Positions 50,632-63,349 of a stretch of 64,000 nt of DNA are shown here, piece after piece. The translations under genes and the position numbers were made by a program. Source of the DNA: Apis mellifera (lineage: Eukaryota > Arthropoda > Insecta > Hymenoptera > Apidae). The stretch is taken from assembly GCF_003254395.2 (NCBI RefSeq), contig NC_037652.1:6519501-6583500 (forward strand), in the 5' to 3' direction. Under the pieces are notes generated by a model that had not been told where the DNA came from, ran no database searches, and saw nothing but the letters and a program-made list of their open reading frames with translations. The first letter of the stretch is position 1, and each line of letters opens with the position of its first letter.

Positions 50632-53600
50632 TTATCCTCTTTCACAAATAATATCGACAACACTAGGTTCCATTAAAACTGGTTCCAAACATCTATGTAC
50701 AGCACTTCCAAGAATCTCATCTAGTAGAAAATGAACAACACTGAAAAGAATTTTCATTAAAATTATTTTTGTTTAAAATAATGATAATAATAATTTTAAA
50801 CTTACTTTTCATCTGAAACAAATCTCCATAAATACAATTGCAAATAATGTGTGTCAACTTGAATTTGTTGTAGTCCATATTTACTGAATGTTCGTAATCT
50901 TACACATTCCAGAAAAGTCTATAAATAAAGAAAAATTCGTATTATAGATTTTGAATGTTAAGTTTTGATAGTATCGAATGCATAAAGTATGTTGCGTAGT
51001 ATGTGGTATACGCAACGCGAGAGAATAAAGTATCTTCGTGATGCAAAGTGGATAATGGCTCTGCTATTTTATCATTGTAACTGCCTGACAGCACCTGTTC
51101 CTATCGCGGTACTGTATTTGCTAAAAGTATTTTACCTTTAAACTTATTTTGATGATTCCGGTAAGAATAGACGCTTTATTAAATTGAACCGATGAAAAAA
51201 TTTCAATACGTTCAGAAAATAATTTATGAATATTCGTCACCAATGAGGAATCTATATGGTTCGGCGTGTACGATGACCAGCTTGATCTATAATGATGTCT
51301 TGATACACTTACACTAAAAATAAAAAAAAATTATTTAACAGAATATTATCTTTTTACTTTATAAAATATACCTATGAGTTTTTCTACTGCTATCGCTGCT
51401 TCTATCAACTTGACCATCAGAATCGTCATATAATGCAGCTACTTGAGTATCGATTAACATCACATCTTCTACGACTCTTTTCATCACAGCTCTTACTGTT
51501 CTTGGTTCAATTGTATGTAACCAGTCTCTCGTTTCAACGGATTTTCTTAACATTTGCGACACTGCTAAACCTTGAATGCGAACATAATGATTTAATAAAT
51601 TTTGTGCTGCTTCATGAAATTTATCGCATATTTCTAATTCAGTCGTAACGACATTCCCAGATGATGTGTATTGTTCAATATTGAATAAATCATCGGTAGT
51701 AGTAAGCTGTAATTCAGAAATATAAGAATGATTTTTTATAAATATGATTTTTGAATTTAATTTAAAATTATTCGCTCTACCAAATATTTGACATTATTTT
51801 CTTTATATTCAATACACATTTTACTCAATAAAAGTAAAAGAGTAGGTGAGAATTTCGGAATATCAGATCCGCTACAAAATCCACTCGCAATAACCATTAC
51901 ATGATGTAAAAATCCAACTACTAATCCTTCTCTAACTTCATCTACACAGAAATTTTGTAAAAATTGTGTTTTTAAACTAAATGATAAATCTGGTTGTAAA
52001 AATACCTAAAATTACGTAATTTTAAATTAATAAATATTATGGTTTTAAAAAAATGTTCAAATGTCAAAGAAGAAACAAACCAATAAATCTTGTAAAATTC
52101 CTTTGATTTTTTCAATAGTGGGCATTATAAGTAATGCTTGAAGTTCTGCTAAATTATTATCTCCTTCCTGAGAAGTTTTAGTTGTTAATATTTGTCTCAC
52201 TTTAACAAGTGTTTCATTTAAATGAGATTTCAAATTATCTAAATGATTACGACATTGTTTTCTACCCGCGTTAATAACAATATTGGTACCTGTTCTGCAA
52301 ATAAAAGTACATAGATTCTTAAATTTTATTTTTCATTCTTTTAATAAGAACGATTTTATCTTTGTTACCTTTCAAAATCTGTTTCTTTACACAACATATT
52401 CATAGCCTGTAATCTCCTATGAAACTTTTCTAATGCTTTTACTAAAATAGCTGTATCAGCTACATTTTCTACTCTTTTTCCAATTAAATCAAAATATTTT
52501 TTCATATTTTTCATGATAAAACTATTTAAACATGAAAGAGCTTTTGTATCAAAATCATCAATAAATTCATTATCTTCAGATGGTGATCGATTTATAAACA
52601 TATCATTATAAGATGCAACAATCAAACATAAATCACTAAGAAATCCTGAACTGGCCATATCTACAAATTCTATGATATCATTTTCACACATATCTTTTAA
52701 AATATCTAATTGTTCAGTTAATCTTCCATCTGCATGTGTCAAAAATTCAGCACATAAAGAATCAGCTGGTTCTTTCAGTTGTAACAATAGATCTATATTT
52801 TCAGCTAAAGCTTTAGTTGATGCATCTCCTTTATGAAATTGCATTCTCAACCTTGATTTAAGTTCCTCTAGAATATCTTCACAGTCTTTTTGAATTCCTT
52901 GAAAAGATGGCATATTGCCATATTGATTCAATACACGTTGTGCGTGTATGTAATCTTGTACTGCCTATAAAAATTAAGTATACATCCTTATTTAAATATA
53001 ATTAATTTATGTATATTAAAAGGAATATAATATAATGATATGAAATGAAACATAAACCTGTCTATAATTTTCTTCATTCATTTTATCTTTTAAATTGCCG
53101 GGTAATTTAAAAAGAAATTGTAATTTTTTCAATAATGCATGAACTGAAGATAATTTGGCAATTTGTTGTCTTGTACCCTGTAATGTTGATGAAATCTGTT
53201 CTGAAAAAGTAGTAATACTGTCCATATTTTTTGCTAATAAATCCATACTATCTTCCATTTCTTTAAAATCTGTTTTCATCTAAATAATGAATAAGCATAG
53301 TATATATAATATAGTATATACATATAAAATTAATATTATAATTAATAAATTAAAAATAATTGCATTTATATAAACATATAACAAATTTACCTTCCTGATA
53401 GTATCTGTAGCAGATATAAATTTATTATAATTTTCATATACTAGAGTTTGCATATCAGAATGTAAAATTTGAGTATTTTTTATAATTTCTGCTTCATGAT
53501 CCATAATTTGTTTTAATGTACATTCCTATATAAAAAAATTAATTATTTAGTATCATTAAATAAATATAATTAAACTTAAAGAAAATTGAAAAATGCACTT

Positions 53601-53692
53601 ACTTTTAATAATTTTTGAAAATACATATCAGGATTAAAATGTTGTCCATTAATATCATATGGATTATTAGAATTTTCTGCCATTTTGTCCAT
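50632..53692 (-). CDS. Vps51: VPS51, GARP/EARP tethering complex subunit
   Basis: Vps51 (Fat-free) is the subunit that joins VPS52, VPS53 and VPS54/VPS50 in the GARP and EARP complexes, tethering endosome-derived vesicles at the trans-Golgi and recycling endosomes. Ten exons: 53603-53692, 53391-53525, 53058-53279, 52369-52964, 52081-52294, 51781-52005, 51372-51706, 51136-51313, 50806-50918 and 50632-50740, giving 738 residues (human about 780). The N-terminal family block is intact: FNPDMYFQKLLKECTLKQIM, then QTLVYENYNKFISATDTIRK and FKEMEDSMDLLAKNM, a coiled-coil of the CATCHR type. The long helical remainder has no catalytic features. Start: first of two in-frame ATGs (MDKMAENSNN). Head to head with the THAP protein gene. 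Confidence 0.95.
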
Positions 53693-54224
53693 TTTATGAA
53701 CAAAAACAGATTTTGACAGTAATACTGTGACAGGTTAGCTAATGTATTATCGTGTTATATATCAGTTATATTATTTTATATAAAGGTTAGGTGAAAGACG
53801 CTGTAACAAACAGCATAACCTCTCAAATTGCTTGAGAAAAGCGCAACAAGTGTAATATATAAAAAAAGTAATTTTTTACATATTTATTATTAAAGAAGAT
53901 GTGTTATTATTAAAGAAAAACTTTTAGTTATTGAACTTTTAACAATATTGTTTCTAAGAAACGTTTACTCGAAATACATGTAGAGTTGGAAAATAATGAA
54001 GGGGTTATTGCATCTTATTATTGAATTTTATTCTTTAAATACTGTAAAATTATACCGCATACAGAAAGATTATAAGAAGATAATTTAATTTTAAATCGTT
54101 TGATAAGTGTATTAATTGCGATAGTTAGAAAACATCTGGCATAGATTTAAAATTTTTATGAAGCTGTGACAAGATGGAATTGTTTATTTGACAAAAGTAT
54201 AAGCAAAAAAAAACGATTTAAAAA
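53693..54224. promoter_or_regulatory. bidirectional promoter region, VPS51 / THAP protein
   Basis: About 530 bases between two divergent start codons, which must hold both 5' leaders. No specific motif is recognised. Confidence 0.55.
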
Positions 54225-56156
54225 ATGCCACATCCATGTGTTGTATGCGGACGTTCGCGTCTGAATCCCAACAATAAAGAAGAAGAATATATGTTTTTTG
54301 GATTTCCCGTTAATGATATACCTCGATGTAGAAAGTGGTTGGATTTTTGTTGTCGTGAAGATTTATATAAACTTACAAAAAAACAGTTACTTCAACGAAT
54401 GGTGTGTTCCAAACACTTCGAACAAAAGGATTTTTTAAATGAATACCTCGACAGATTAAATTGTAATGCAGTACCTTCAATTTATGATCCTACACAAAGT
54501 TTATATAACATAACCTGTGTATTATGTGGTCGATCTCGTCGAGATCCATCAGATAGAGATTATGATGGTGTAACTTTTCATCATTTTCCTGGTGAAGAAT
54601 TTCGATGTCTCAAATGGCTCGATTTTGTTGGTGTAGATTCATATTACAGATTGACAAGAAAAGAAATCTTGTTTTGTTACATTTGTTCAAAACATTTTGA
54701 TCGTTCTCAATTTATGTCTGGTTATAAAAGTAGATTAATAGACAATGCTATTCCCAATATCAGAAATCCTGATCAATTGGATGGATCTGAACAATATATT
54801 ATAGAATTTGTACCAGAATCAAATTACAGTTCCTCAGAAAAACCCAAAAAATTAGATCCTTTACCACCTGCTGTTTTAGAAAGTCAAGCATGTGCAGCTT
54901 GTGGTAGATTAAGATCTGATCCAAGAAATAAAATAGAAAGATATAAATTTCATCCCTTTCCTGCTTACGAAATTGGCAGATGTTTAAGATGGTGTCAATT
55001 TTTAGGTAGAGAGGATATATTGAAAATGTCTCCAAATCAAATAAGAAAATTAGTACTTTGTTCAAAACATTTTCAAACAGGACAGAGTTTTCATAGGGTA
55101 GGACCATGTGATGCTGTTCCAACTATAAAGGATGTATCACAATTAGATTGTGTTAATTCAACAGAAAAAATTGAAGATGATCAAGATATATTAGAAGAAT
55201 CTAACTGTACTAATACAACTAAAGGAATTAAAAGGCAAAATTTTTCAAGACCTTTAGTATCTAGTAAAAAACCAAAGGTAGATAATAAGCCTACTCCTCT
55301 TGCAAAGAAACGTGGAAAATCTAAAAGGCCAACTCTTATTAACATTCCAAGGCCTGATCCTAATAATATTGAAAATCGAGTAATAAGAAAATTACCACTT
55401 CCTCCTACTCCCAGTTGGAAAATTCAATTTACAGATCAACTTCAACCTATAACAATAGCAAATCATATTACATCAAATATACCAAATAATATTCAAGGTA
55501 ATATAAAAAAAGTGATTTTACCATTTACTGGTGATATATCAAATTTAGGAGCTCCTATTCCAGTACATAGTTTATCCAGTATCCCTCCAGGTTTATTAAT
55601 TAAAATAGATCTTCCTGAACAAGAACAACAAAAATCAATAAAAACAATAAAAAAGCAAACTAGGACAAAAATGATACATGCTCCAACTACCTCTAATGAA
55701 ATTGATTTTAGACAGCAAATTTGGATGAAAAATGGTCAAGCTTCGGTGACAATACCAATTATAAAACAAAGTAAAGAGGAAACAGATAAAAATTTAGCTG
55801 AATTTTTGTCAACTTCTTTAGAAGAAACAGATGGTAAAGTAATTAGTGAAGAATTAGAAGTACATGAAGAAGTTATATTGCCACATTCATTGGAAGTATT
55901 AGATGAAGAAGCAGCTAATGTGAAAGAAGATACATTTTATGAAGATTTTGAAGATGTAGAATGTTTAACACCAAAACAAAAGAGATCTATGAGACGTAAA
56001 AAAATTTCAGGAACAATGAGAAGAACAATTTTTCCTATTAGAAATGAAGTTAAATGTTTTTTGCGCAAATTGGCACCTTATATGCATAGACTTCCTAGGA
56101 AAGCTAGAGCACAGATGAAACTTTCAATTGTTAATATGGTAATTGAGCAATTGTAA
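54225..56156 (+). CDS. intronless protein with three tandem THAP-type zinc fingers
   Basis: Single open frame of 643 residues. Three successive C2CH THAP-like domains are visible at about residues 4-86, 97-182 and 221-305. Each starts with a C-x2-C pair (CVVCGRSR, CVLCGRSR, CAACGRLR), has a central FP and W (FGFPV..WLDF, HHFPG..WLDF, HPFPA..WCQF), and ends with CSKHF plus an AVP/AIP motif. All metal ligands are present in all three. The remaining half is a basic linker (KKPKVDNKPTPLAKKRGKSK), a Pro-rich region and an acidic stretch, ending in a basic helical segment (KQKRSMRRKKISGTMRR). There is no P-element transposase domain. The tight mutual similarity of the three fingers implies internal duplication. 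A sequence-specific DNA-binding role is inferred from the family. Confidence 0.9.
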   Translation: MPHPCVVCGRSRLNPNNKEEEYMFFGFPVNDIPRCRKWLDFCCREDLYKLTKKQLLQRMVCSKHFEQKDFLNEYLDRLNCNAVPSIYDPTQSLYNITCVLCGRSRRDPSDRDYDGVTFHHFPGEEFRCLKWLDFVGVDSYYRLTRKEILFCYICSKHFDRSQFMSGYKSRLIDNAIPNIRNPDQLDGSEQYIIEFVPESNYSSSEKPKKLDPLPPAVLESQACAACGRLRSDPRNKIERYKFHPFPAYEIGRCLRWCQFLGREDILKMSPNQIRKLVLCSKHFQTGQSFHRVGPCDAVPTIKDVSQLDCVNSTEKIEDDQDILEESNCTNTTKGIKRQNFSRPLVSSKKPKVDNKPTPLAKKRGKSKRPTLINIPRPDPNNIENRVIRKLPLPPTPSWKIQFTDQLQPITIANHITSNIPNNIQGNIKKVILPFTGDISNLGAPIPVHSLSSIPPGLLIKIDLPEQEQQKSIKTIKKQTRTKMIHAPTTSNEIDFRQQIWMKNGQASVTIPIIKQSKEETDKNLAEFLSTSLEETDGKVISEELEVHEEVILPHSLEVLDEEAANVKEDTFYEDFEDVECLTPKQKRSMRRKKISGTMRRTIFPIRNEVKCFLRKLAPYMHRLPRKARAQMKLSIVNMVIEQL

Positions 56157-56896
56157 ATTTGCTAAGATATAAATAAATGATAGTATTTTTAAGAATATAT
56201 GATTAAAATATAAATACTTTAAATTTATGCACATTACTTACATATTGAAAGAGAGCAGTCATATATCCTTTAAATAATGATAATTATTTAATAATAAAAA
56301 TATATTATTTTTATTATATATTTATTATATCATGATGAGAGATAGGTAATAATAAGTTTAAAGGATAACAAAATTGTAAAGTACAAATAATATCTATAGT
56401 AAATTCTTTCATTATTTTTATGTCATTTGATTTTATTATTGTTGAGATATATATTTTTAAATGACAGAATATTATATTGTTTTTTGCAAATATCTTAATT
56501 TTTTTTTAACATTAATTTTATATCTCAAATTTTTTAATAGCAACAGACTATAATTCTAATATGTAATTTATATGTATATGTATATGTATTTGTATATATG
56601 TATATATACAATAAATATGTATATATACATGTACATACGAGGTTAAATTTTGTTGAAAAAAAAAAATGTAAAAAGAATTATTGTGCAATAAAATTTTTTG
56701 AAAAAATATGAAATATAAGATAGCTACAAATTTAGCTAAAATAAAATTATAAATTTATGTATAAAAAAAAAAAAATAAGAATTATTATTTTTTTTTGGAG
56801 TATTTTTTCAAAACAAAGTTTAATATTTATTTTATATATATTTTAATGTGTAAATATTATATAAATTATAAATATTATAAAATAAGAATCAAAAGT
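56157..56896. other. AT-rich spacer
   Basis: 3' UTR of the THAP gene and the downstream end of the small gene on the other strand. A short TA/TG-rich run at about 56560-56635. No exon seen. Confidence 0.5.
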
Positions 56897-57297
56897 TTAA
56901 AGTTTAAATATCAATTTTAGAGGTATTAAATTTGATACAATAGGCATCCATATTTTGTCTACATTGTAAGCAGTAATATTTGATTGTTCTTGAGGATAAA
57001 GAAGTATTGGTTTTGAAATATCTTCATCTAATTTTAAACGGTTGTTTATCCACAGAACTTTTGCTGAAGCAATTGGTTCTAACATAAATGATTAAAATCA
57101 GAATATTATTTAATTTTATTGTATAATGAATGAATGTTTATTTATATATTTTACTTACCTACATTTACTTTAGGTTTTAAATAATGTTCTGTACCAATAT
57201 TATAAGATGTGAATTTATTTAATATTTCTTGGTAATCTGTACACTTGCACAATATACCAAGGGGGTGCTCTACACAATTATCAAATTTGGAGTACAT
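56897..57297 (-). CDS. small uncharacterised two-exon protein (106 residues)
   Basis: Two exons, 57159-57297 and 56897-57078, join in frame (KPKVNV-EPIASAK). The protein begins MYSKFDNCVEHPLGILCKCTD and ends with NLIPLKLIFKL. Four Cys lie in the first 25 residues. No transmembrane segment or known motif is seen. The acceptor has a weak pyrimidine tract, but both splice sites are canonical and exon 1 has clear coding structure. It might be a divergent subunit of a larger complex that I cannot recognise. Confidence 0.65.
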
Positions 57298-57912
57298 AAT
57301 TTCCTATGGAATACTTTGATTCTGTGATTTAGAATAAGTTATCAAAATATTAAAATTGAAAATGTCTGAATTCAGCTACTTTAAAGATGTGTGAATATAG
57401 TAAAAATTTTGTGTACAGATATTTACCAGTGATCTACTGTTTGTATTATTTTTGTTATATTAATATATGAGAAATTAATATATAAGAGGTATAATTTATA
57501 TAAGAAATTATACAAAAAATAACAATTAAAGCCATTGTTTATGTATAATACATATTAATACAAGATTTTGATTGTAATTAAATTAAAAAGTATATGTTTC
57601 AACATAATACAATCAAGAAGCCAGCTTCTCTGTATTTTTATGACTCGTATGTAGTTGAAATAGTGACATTCTATAAATCACATACAGGTTATAAAAGCTG
57701 GATATAAAAACTGTATAGATAAAATAAAAATTTTTGTTTCATTTTTTATAATACTTATTTCTTTTTGGTTATTCAATATTATAAAAGCATCAATTAAATA
57801 TCGTTATGCTAGGTATTCATTCCACTGTATTTGTACCTTATGTATTTATATGTTCATTAAGTGCAAGTTGATTTTTAAGTCAATGCAGATGAAAATTATT
57901 TATATATTACAC
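57298..57912. other. spacer
   Basis: About 600 bases of AT-rich sequence between the small gene and the stop codon of CHMP3. Nothing recognised. Confidence 0.5.
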
Positions 57913-58765
57913 CTAACTACGAAGACTTTGTAGTCTCATTTTCATTTCTTCAAGTTCTTTATCATCTACTTCTTCACTTTCTTCTTCTGCAGAAGTAGAT
58001 GCTACAATAGATCCTGGAGTTTCTGTAACAACTGCAGGTGCTGTACCCAATTGGCCTGCAGTTACTTCCCATAAAATCTGTGATAGATATGAAATATTTT
58101 ATTAGTATAATTTTTTTATGTTTTTACACATAGTAGATAATAATTTACTTTGTCTATTTCTTCATCTGCTTCATCTTCTACTTCCTCAGAATCTTCCACA
58201 GATTCCATGGTTTCATCTAACATTTCTTCAATAATACCAGCTTTCATCATTTCCTTTGATAATTCTCTCATTGTTGCTGCTACTTCTGGAACTCTTACTA
58301 ACGATTGCATTGCTTGCATCACTTCTGTGGATTTTGAGACCGAACCAGCAACTCTAATCGTTGCTAATTGATTTTTCATTTGCAATGCAACAGAGTTCAT
58401 ATGTGCCTTTGATGTATAGAGTTTGTTACAAGTTTTTCGTGCACGTATTATTTCTTTTGCTAGAATTTTACAGACATCTTTATCACCTTTCTTCGCTGCT
58501 TCTTTCAAAGAACGTTTTATTTTATCTTCTTCTCGTTGAATTGCTGTGTATAAATATTACATTATAATATATTCTATAAAATATTATTGATAGTAGCTTA
58601 CCTCTAACCTGTCTATCCAATTGATAACCCTCTTTCCTTAATTTATGTGTCCATTCTTGAACCTGAAATACGATTTCGTATAAACATCGAATAGATATTA
58701 TTATTCATTTCGATTCTAACCATTTCTTTCGGATTTTTTTCTGGAGATTTGCCAAACAAGCCCAT
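57913..58765 (-). CDS. Vps24: ESCRT-III subunit CHMP3 (Vps24)
   Basis: ESCRT-III component that co-polymerises with CHMP2 to drive membrane scission in multivesicular body formation, cytokinesis and envelope repair. Four exons: 58721-58765, 58602-58662, 58149-58543 and 57913-58077, giving 221 residues (human CHMP3 222). Begins MGLFGKSPEKNPKEMVQEW; the basic core helices (RKEGYQLDRQVRAIQREEDK, then AAKKGDKDVCKILAKEIIRA) and SKAHMNSVALQMKNQLA follow. The acidic C-terminal helices end in EEMKMRLQSLRS, a MIT-interacting motif for VPS4 binding. The block ATMRELSKEMMKAGIIEEML is diagnostic for CHMP3. Start is unambiguous. Confidence 0.97.
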
Positions 58766-59188
58766 TTTCTTGCTATGTTGACAGAAGTTCGCATCTGCCA
58801 AACATAACCACACTATCTCCTAAATTAGTCAAGGTAACCATTAGGATTACGTCATTATTGTATGAATCATCGATCTCTTTATGCGATAATAAAAGAAAAA
58901 AATTACGATATGTAAAAAAAAAAAAGAAGAAATAATCTCTATTTGATACGATAAAACATTTATATTATTAAAATTTTGATATTATTAAAAAAAAAATTAA
59001 TTATTAAAATCGGGAGGGTTTAATTCTTTTTAAGCTTTCAAATATTTTTTATTTTATTCTTTATTTTTATATTAGGTAAGTTAAAAAAAAATATTACATA
59101 ATAGATTATAAAAAAGTATTAAAGTATATAATCAATTAAATTATATTAAAAAGAATACGATTTAAAAAATTGTTTAAGTAATAAGTAT
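58766..59188. other. spacer / CHMP3 promoter side
   Basis: AT-rich, with poly-A runs at about 58915-58930. It contains the CHMP3 5' leader and promoter and the 3' UTR of the large gene to the right. Nothing specific seen. Confidence 0.5.
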
Positions 59189-62100
59189 CTATCTTGTATT
59201 TGTAGTTAGAATTAAATCTCTTAACCAGTTCAATACTTTTGTTGCTATTTCCATTCTCTTGTTTGTGTTTTTTTCGATATTTCGTTGATGTCGATACTTT
59301 TCAAGATTTCTTCGATTTTCTATATGATATTTATAACTTGTTACATCATTTTTCTCGTCTGGATGATTGTTTATCCTCTCCTCTTTTATAATAGTTGTTT
59401 CCGGTTTATTATTTTCTGAAATTTTAATAGTAAGTAATTTATGAAAATCAGCATCAGCGTTCTTTTCTTCTTTATTTTTAAAATTTTTCAGTCGATCTCT
59501 CAATTGCTCATCAATCTTTTCCTTCGCGTCGAAATTCCACGGAGTTTGCACTTTCTCCAAGTTTAGAGATAAATTATATCTCTTCGCGAAAGCTTCTACA
59601 GGCATCGAGAAAATTTGCAAACTGTCGTCAATTAAATCATATTTCTCGTTTGACAAAATTGATTTCATCGATTCGCGTTTAGAAATTTTTATTCTTTCCT
59701 TCGCTTTAATTGTTCTATCAGTATTTATCGCGCTTGAATTTCTTTTTACGGCGCGAACAACGTTACCTTTTGTGGGTACGCAACAAGGACATTCCTTGTT
59801 TAATAACTGTTCGCAGACCTTTCTGGAAATCGATAAGGCGTAGGAACCGTCGTTTAATTTTTTTATTTCCAACGGTAATTTTACACCATCACCGATATAA
59901 AACAGCTCAGAATTTCCAAGACTCTGAACATCATCCTTATTACCTTCGTTTTTCACAGTGATTTTTCCCAAATAAGTAAAATCTTGTGCAGGAATCGTAT
60001 CCGAATTTTCGTTTTCCATCGATTTTTCTATACTCTCGTCTTCGTATCTATTCGCAATATCGACATTTTCTGTTGGATTCATTCTTGGAGAACTGTATCC
60101 CACATTGTGATCTTCAATTCTTTTAGTTGAAGATTTGTCTTCAATTTCCGAGGAAGCATCATTATCTGGCCAAATTTCAGTCATTGGTAATTCTGAAAAT
60201 TCTACATTATCCCGAATTGTCTCTTCGTTCGAATAAGCTTTGGTAGCTAACGTAGTGTCTTCCGTGGATTTAAAATTTCTTTTCGCTCCTATTATACCAT
60301 TATCCAAAGATTTCACAGTCGACGAAACATCGTTTCTTCGATCCGATATATTTTTATCCTTTTCATACGCAGACGGTTCTAATGCAGATTCATTTTCCTT
60401 TTCATCATTATTTGGATCTGCTTCATTTTTGGCAATCTCCAACAATTTTTTCATATCGATATTCGATAAATTGAAAGCAGTAGATTCAAACGTATTTTCC
60501 GTGGTCGAAATTTCCTCGTTTTCCATTTCCATCATATTCAATTCATCGTTCAAAGAGCTTCGTATGATCGAATCGTTAAAAACATCATTGACCGGATCTT
60601 CTGGCTTCAAGGTATTCTTTATGCTTTGAACAATTATGTTTTGAACGGCGGGATTCTTACCTGCTTGCAACCCAATTACCGGATCACGCAGTAAACTTTT
60701 AACACTGGCTTGCAACCTTTTCATATCCGTCGAATCATCGTCGGTTTTCTCGTTCGAGGGAGCCAATGTAATCATATTCGTCACCCATTTGCCATTCTTG
60801 AATTGATGCTCCTCCACGGCCAATGGAGGAAGTTCTGTTTTTGAACTGGGCGCGGCAGATATCGTGTTCCGTAAATTATTCCTAATCACATTAGTTGCCC
60901 ACTCGCTGTCGAATTTCTTTCTATCCATCCCAGTCATTTTCGATAACAGATTCTTTATTTCATCCAGAATGGTATGCTCTATTGGCGGCATGGACAAAAT
61001 ACTCTTCAAGTTTGGAACTTGGACAATTTCCGGTACTAAATCTTCCCCCTTCGCGGAACCCACCGTTTCCTCGTTGCCATCCATTTCAGACGAGTCATCG
61101 GAGGCAAAGTTATTAATTACAGTTTTTATCGATTTATGCAGCATCGTGTTGTCGCAGAATGGTAACGCTTCGTCGGACGGACCCTTTGAAAATCCATCGG
61201 TTTTCACTGATTTCAACGTTGACTCGAAGGGAGAAGGGTCATTCTCGTTTCGCGAAGGAACGTCGTCCGGATCTCTTCCTTCGCTCTGTTTCTTCTCTTT
61301 ATCATTGAGCTTTACGGTTCCAGCTTCGTCCAGGGACATCGTGTTTTCAGGAATTATTTCTTCCCCCACGGAGGAAGGTATCTCGTAATCCAAATTTTTT
61401 CGCTGTTGATTTTCCATTCGATCCTCTGAATCCTGATTCGAATTCCAATCTGGATTATTTTCCCCTACTATACCTTCCTCTTCTTCATCTCCTCGATCAG
61501 AATATTTTGAATCATGTCCATCCACTATCATATCTACGTTTTCAGATCCTAATGCCTTCTCCACAGGATTATTTGATCGAGAGTTAAGATTATAGTCATA
61601 TTTTGTATCGTCATTCATAGAACCAGTGTTTATAAGTAAATTATCGTAATTATCGGTCGATCCATCATTCTCTGATTCGTTGGAATAAGCTCTGGACGCG
61701 GCCGTAATCTCCTTGACTTCGGAATAATCCAACGTTCCACTCCCCGTTATTTCGTATTCATTCCCATACTCGTTTCCTAAACCCGTGGATGATCCATCGT
61801 TCGAATTAGGATTAATATATCCGTGCGCAGGGACAACGGAGGGAGATCCAACAATTCCAGGCGGTGGCAAATAATTTTTATCAAAAGATTCGGACGGCAC
61901 AGACTGCAAATTGTAATTGGAATCATTCGTCTCTTCATCGTTTTTCCATGTTCCATCCTCGTTCGTGCTCGCAGGAATTATATTTTGAGATCGAGACGGA
62001 CTATTGTCAGCCATGCCCGAAGGATCATCCGTCTGCTCAACAGTTTGTCGATTTTTATTTAAATCGTGTTGTCGATCGATCGGCGCTCGTTGACCAACCA

Positions 62101-62999
62101 CCGAATCGAGTCCAATTGGATCAAATGGAATATCATTTCTCGGTAGAGTTGCTTGCTCAACCGTGTTCTTTGGCACTAAAAGTGGAGGATCTACGCGTTG
62201 AATGGTCGGTGCATAAAGTATCGCTCCTTGTTTTCTAGGAATCATCGGATCCGCGTTGTTGGGGAGATAATAGATATGGGGAAATCTGTTGGACGTTGGA
62301 CTCTGGACCGGGTTCATTTCGTTAGGAAGGTAATAGGTTTGAGGAAATCTGTTAGATGGAATTTTCGTCCGGGGATCTTGCTTCTTGCCGACGAGTGCAT
62401 CTTTCCGTTCGGGTTTCCCCCCCCATTTATTTCCCTTCCTCGCCAATGCTCGTAATTTCGAGATAATATCGCGATTCGCGTCTTTCCTGGAAGAAGGATT
62501 ATTTTTTTCCCTGCAGTAACAAACGAAATTATCATCGTCATACACGTTTATCCTTGGTTCCGTTTTGTGAGTAGCTTCGACGTTGAAATTGTAACGAAGC
62601 AACTGTTTTCGAAGGGAGTCGAACAGAGCCTCGTCACGAAAAGTTGCATTTTTCGCTTCCTCTATGGTCATTGGTTTTTTCAAAGAAAGTAGATGCATGC
62701 TCGGCTTCCGACCAACGAAATATTCACGAGGTCTTTCATTATTACAAGGGTCTCCTATGCTCTTCAACGTGGTTCGAAGGGCTCCCCTGGGAATCGGTGC
62801 GCCAACTCTTTCCCCGTGAAACAATGTCTTGCATCGTTTCGTTTTTTGCCCTTTGCATTCTTCATTTTCTCCTTCCTCCTTTTCCCTCGTCGGCACAAAA
62901 ATTACTAAGCTTCTTTTCGTATCGAGTTTCGAATCATACTCCAAACTTTCCGACTCATCGTTGATCTGATCGATCGAGGGAGGACTCGAGAAGATAGTT
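59189..62999 (-). CDS. large acidic, low-complexity protein, 5' exon(s) not identified
   Basis: A single exon of more than 1,250 codons runs from an acceptor (TTTTTTTCCAG, exon from 62999) to a TAG stop at 59189-59191. The frame is open through the acceptor, so the true start lies in an upstream exon, in the last kilobase or beyond the window. The protein is rich in D, E, N, S and K and probably mostly disordered. Visible features: CYCREKNN near the N-terminus; a duplicated motif NRFP-x2-YYLPN about 25 residues apart; many SDNYD/DSSE-type acidic runs; a short Cys cluster KECPCCVPTKGN; and a basic C-terminal quarter ending KVLNWLRDLILTTNTR. I do not recognise the family. Codon use looks ordinary and the frame is far too long to be chance. 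Extracellular matrix or cuticle-linked roles would be guesses. Confidence 0.85.
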
Positions 63000-63024
63000 C
63001 TGGAAAAAAAGAAATTTGATTGAT

Positions 63025-63289
63025 GTTTTACAAAAGAAACTTTACAATAAAACCTTTATCTTTTCTTCCCTTTTTAACGATTACATGTATATTTTCTTTT
63101 TACTCATTTATTAATTCTTTGTAATACGATAATAATTTATATAGATTATATCGATGGTATATAAAAATATAAATGAAAAGAATATTTTAGATTTATTTTG
63201 AAATAATATTATAAAATTATAAAATTAATAATTAAATTAAATACATTCATCATTGTCTCTATTTCAATAAATTTATTAATGTTACAAAA

Positions 63290-63349
<60 letters not shown>

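Noticed and set aside
54799..55122. Minus-strand frame within the THAP gene
   Set aside because: It is the complement of the third zinc finger coding region and has no domain content.
60240..61388. Plus-strand frames of 129 and 174 codons
   Set aside because: Antisense shadows of the large acidic ORF; Ser/Phe-rich because the sense strand is Glu/Asp/Ser-rich.
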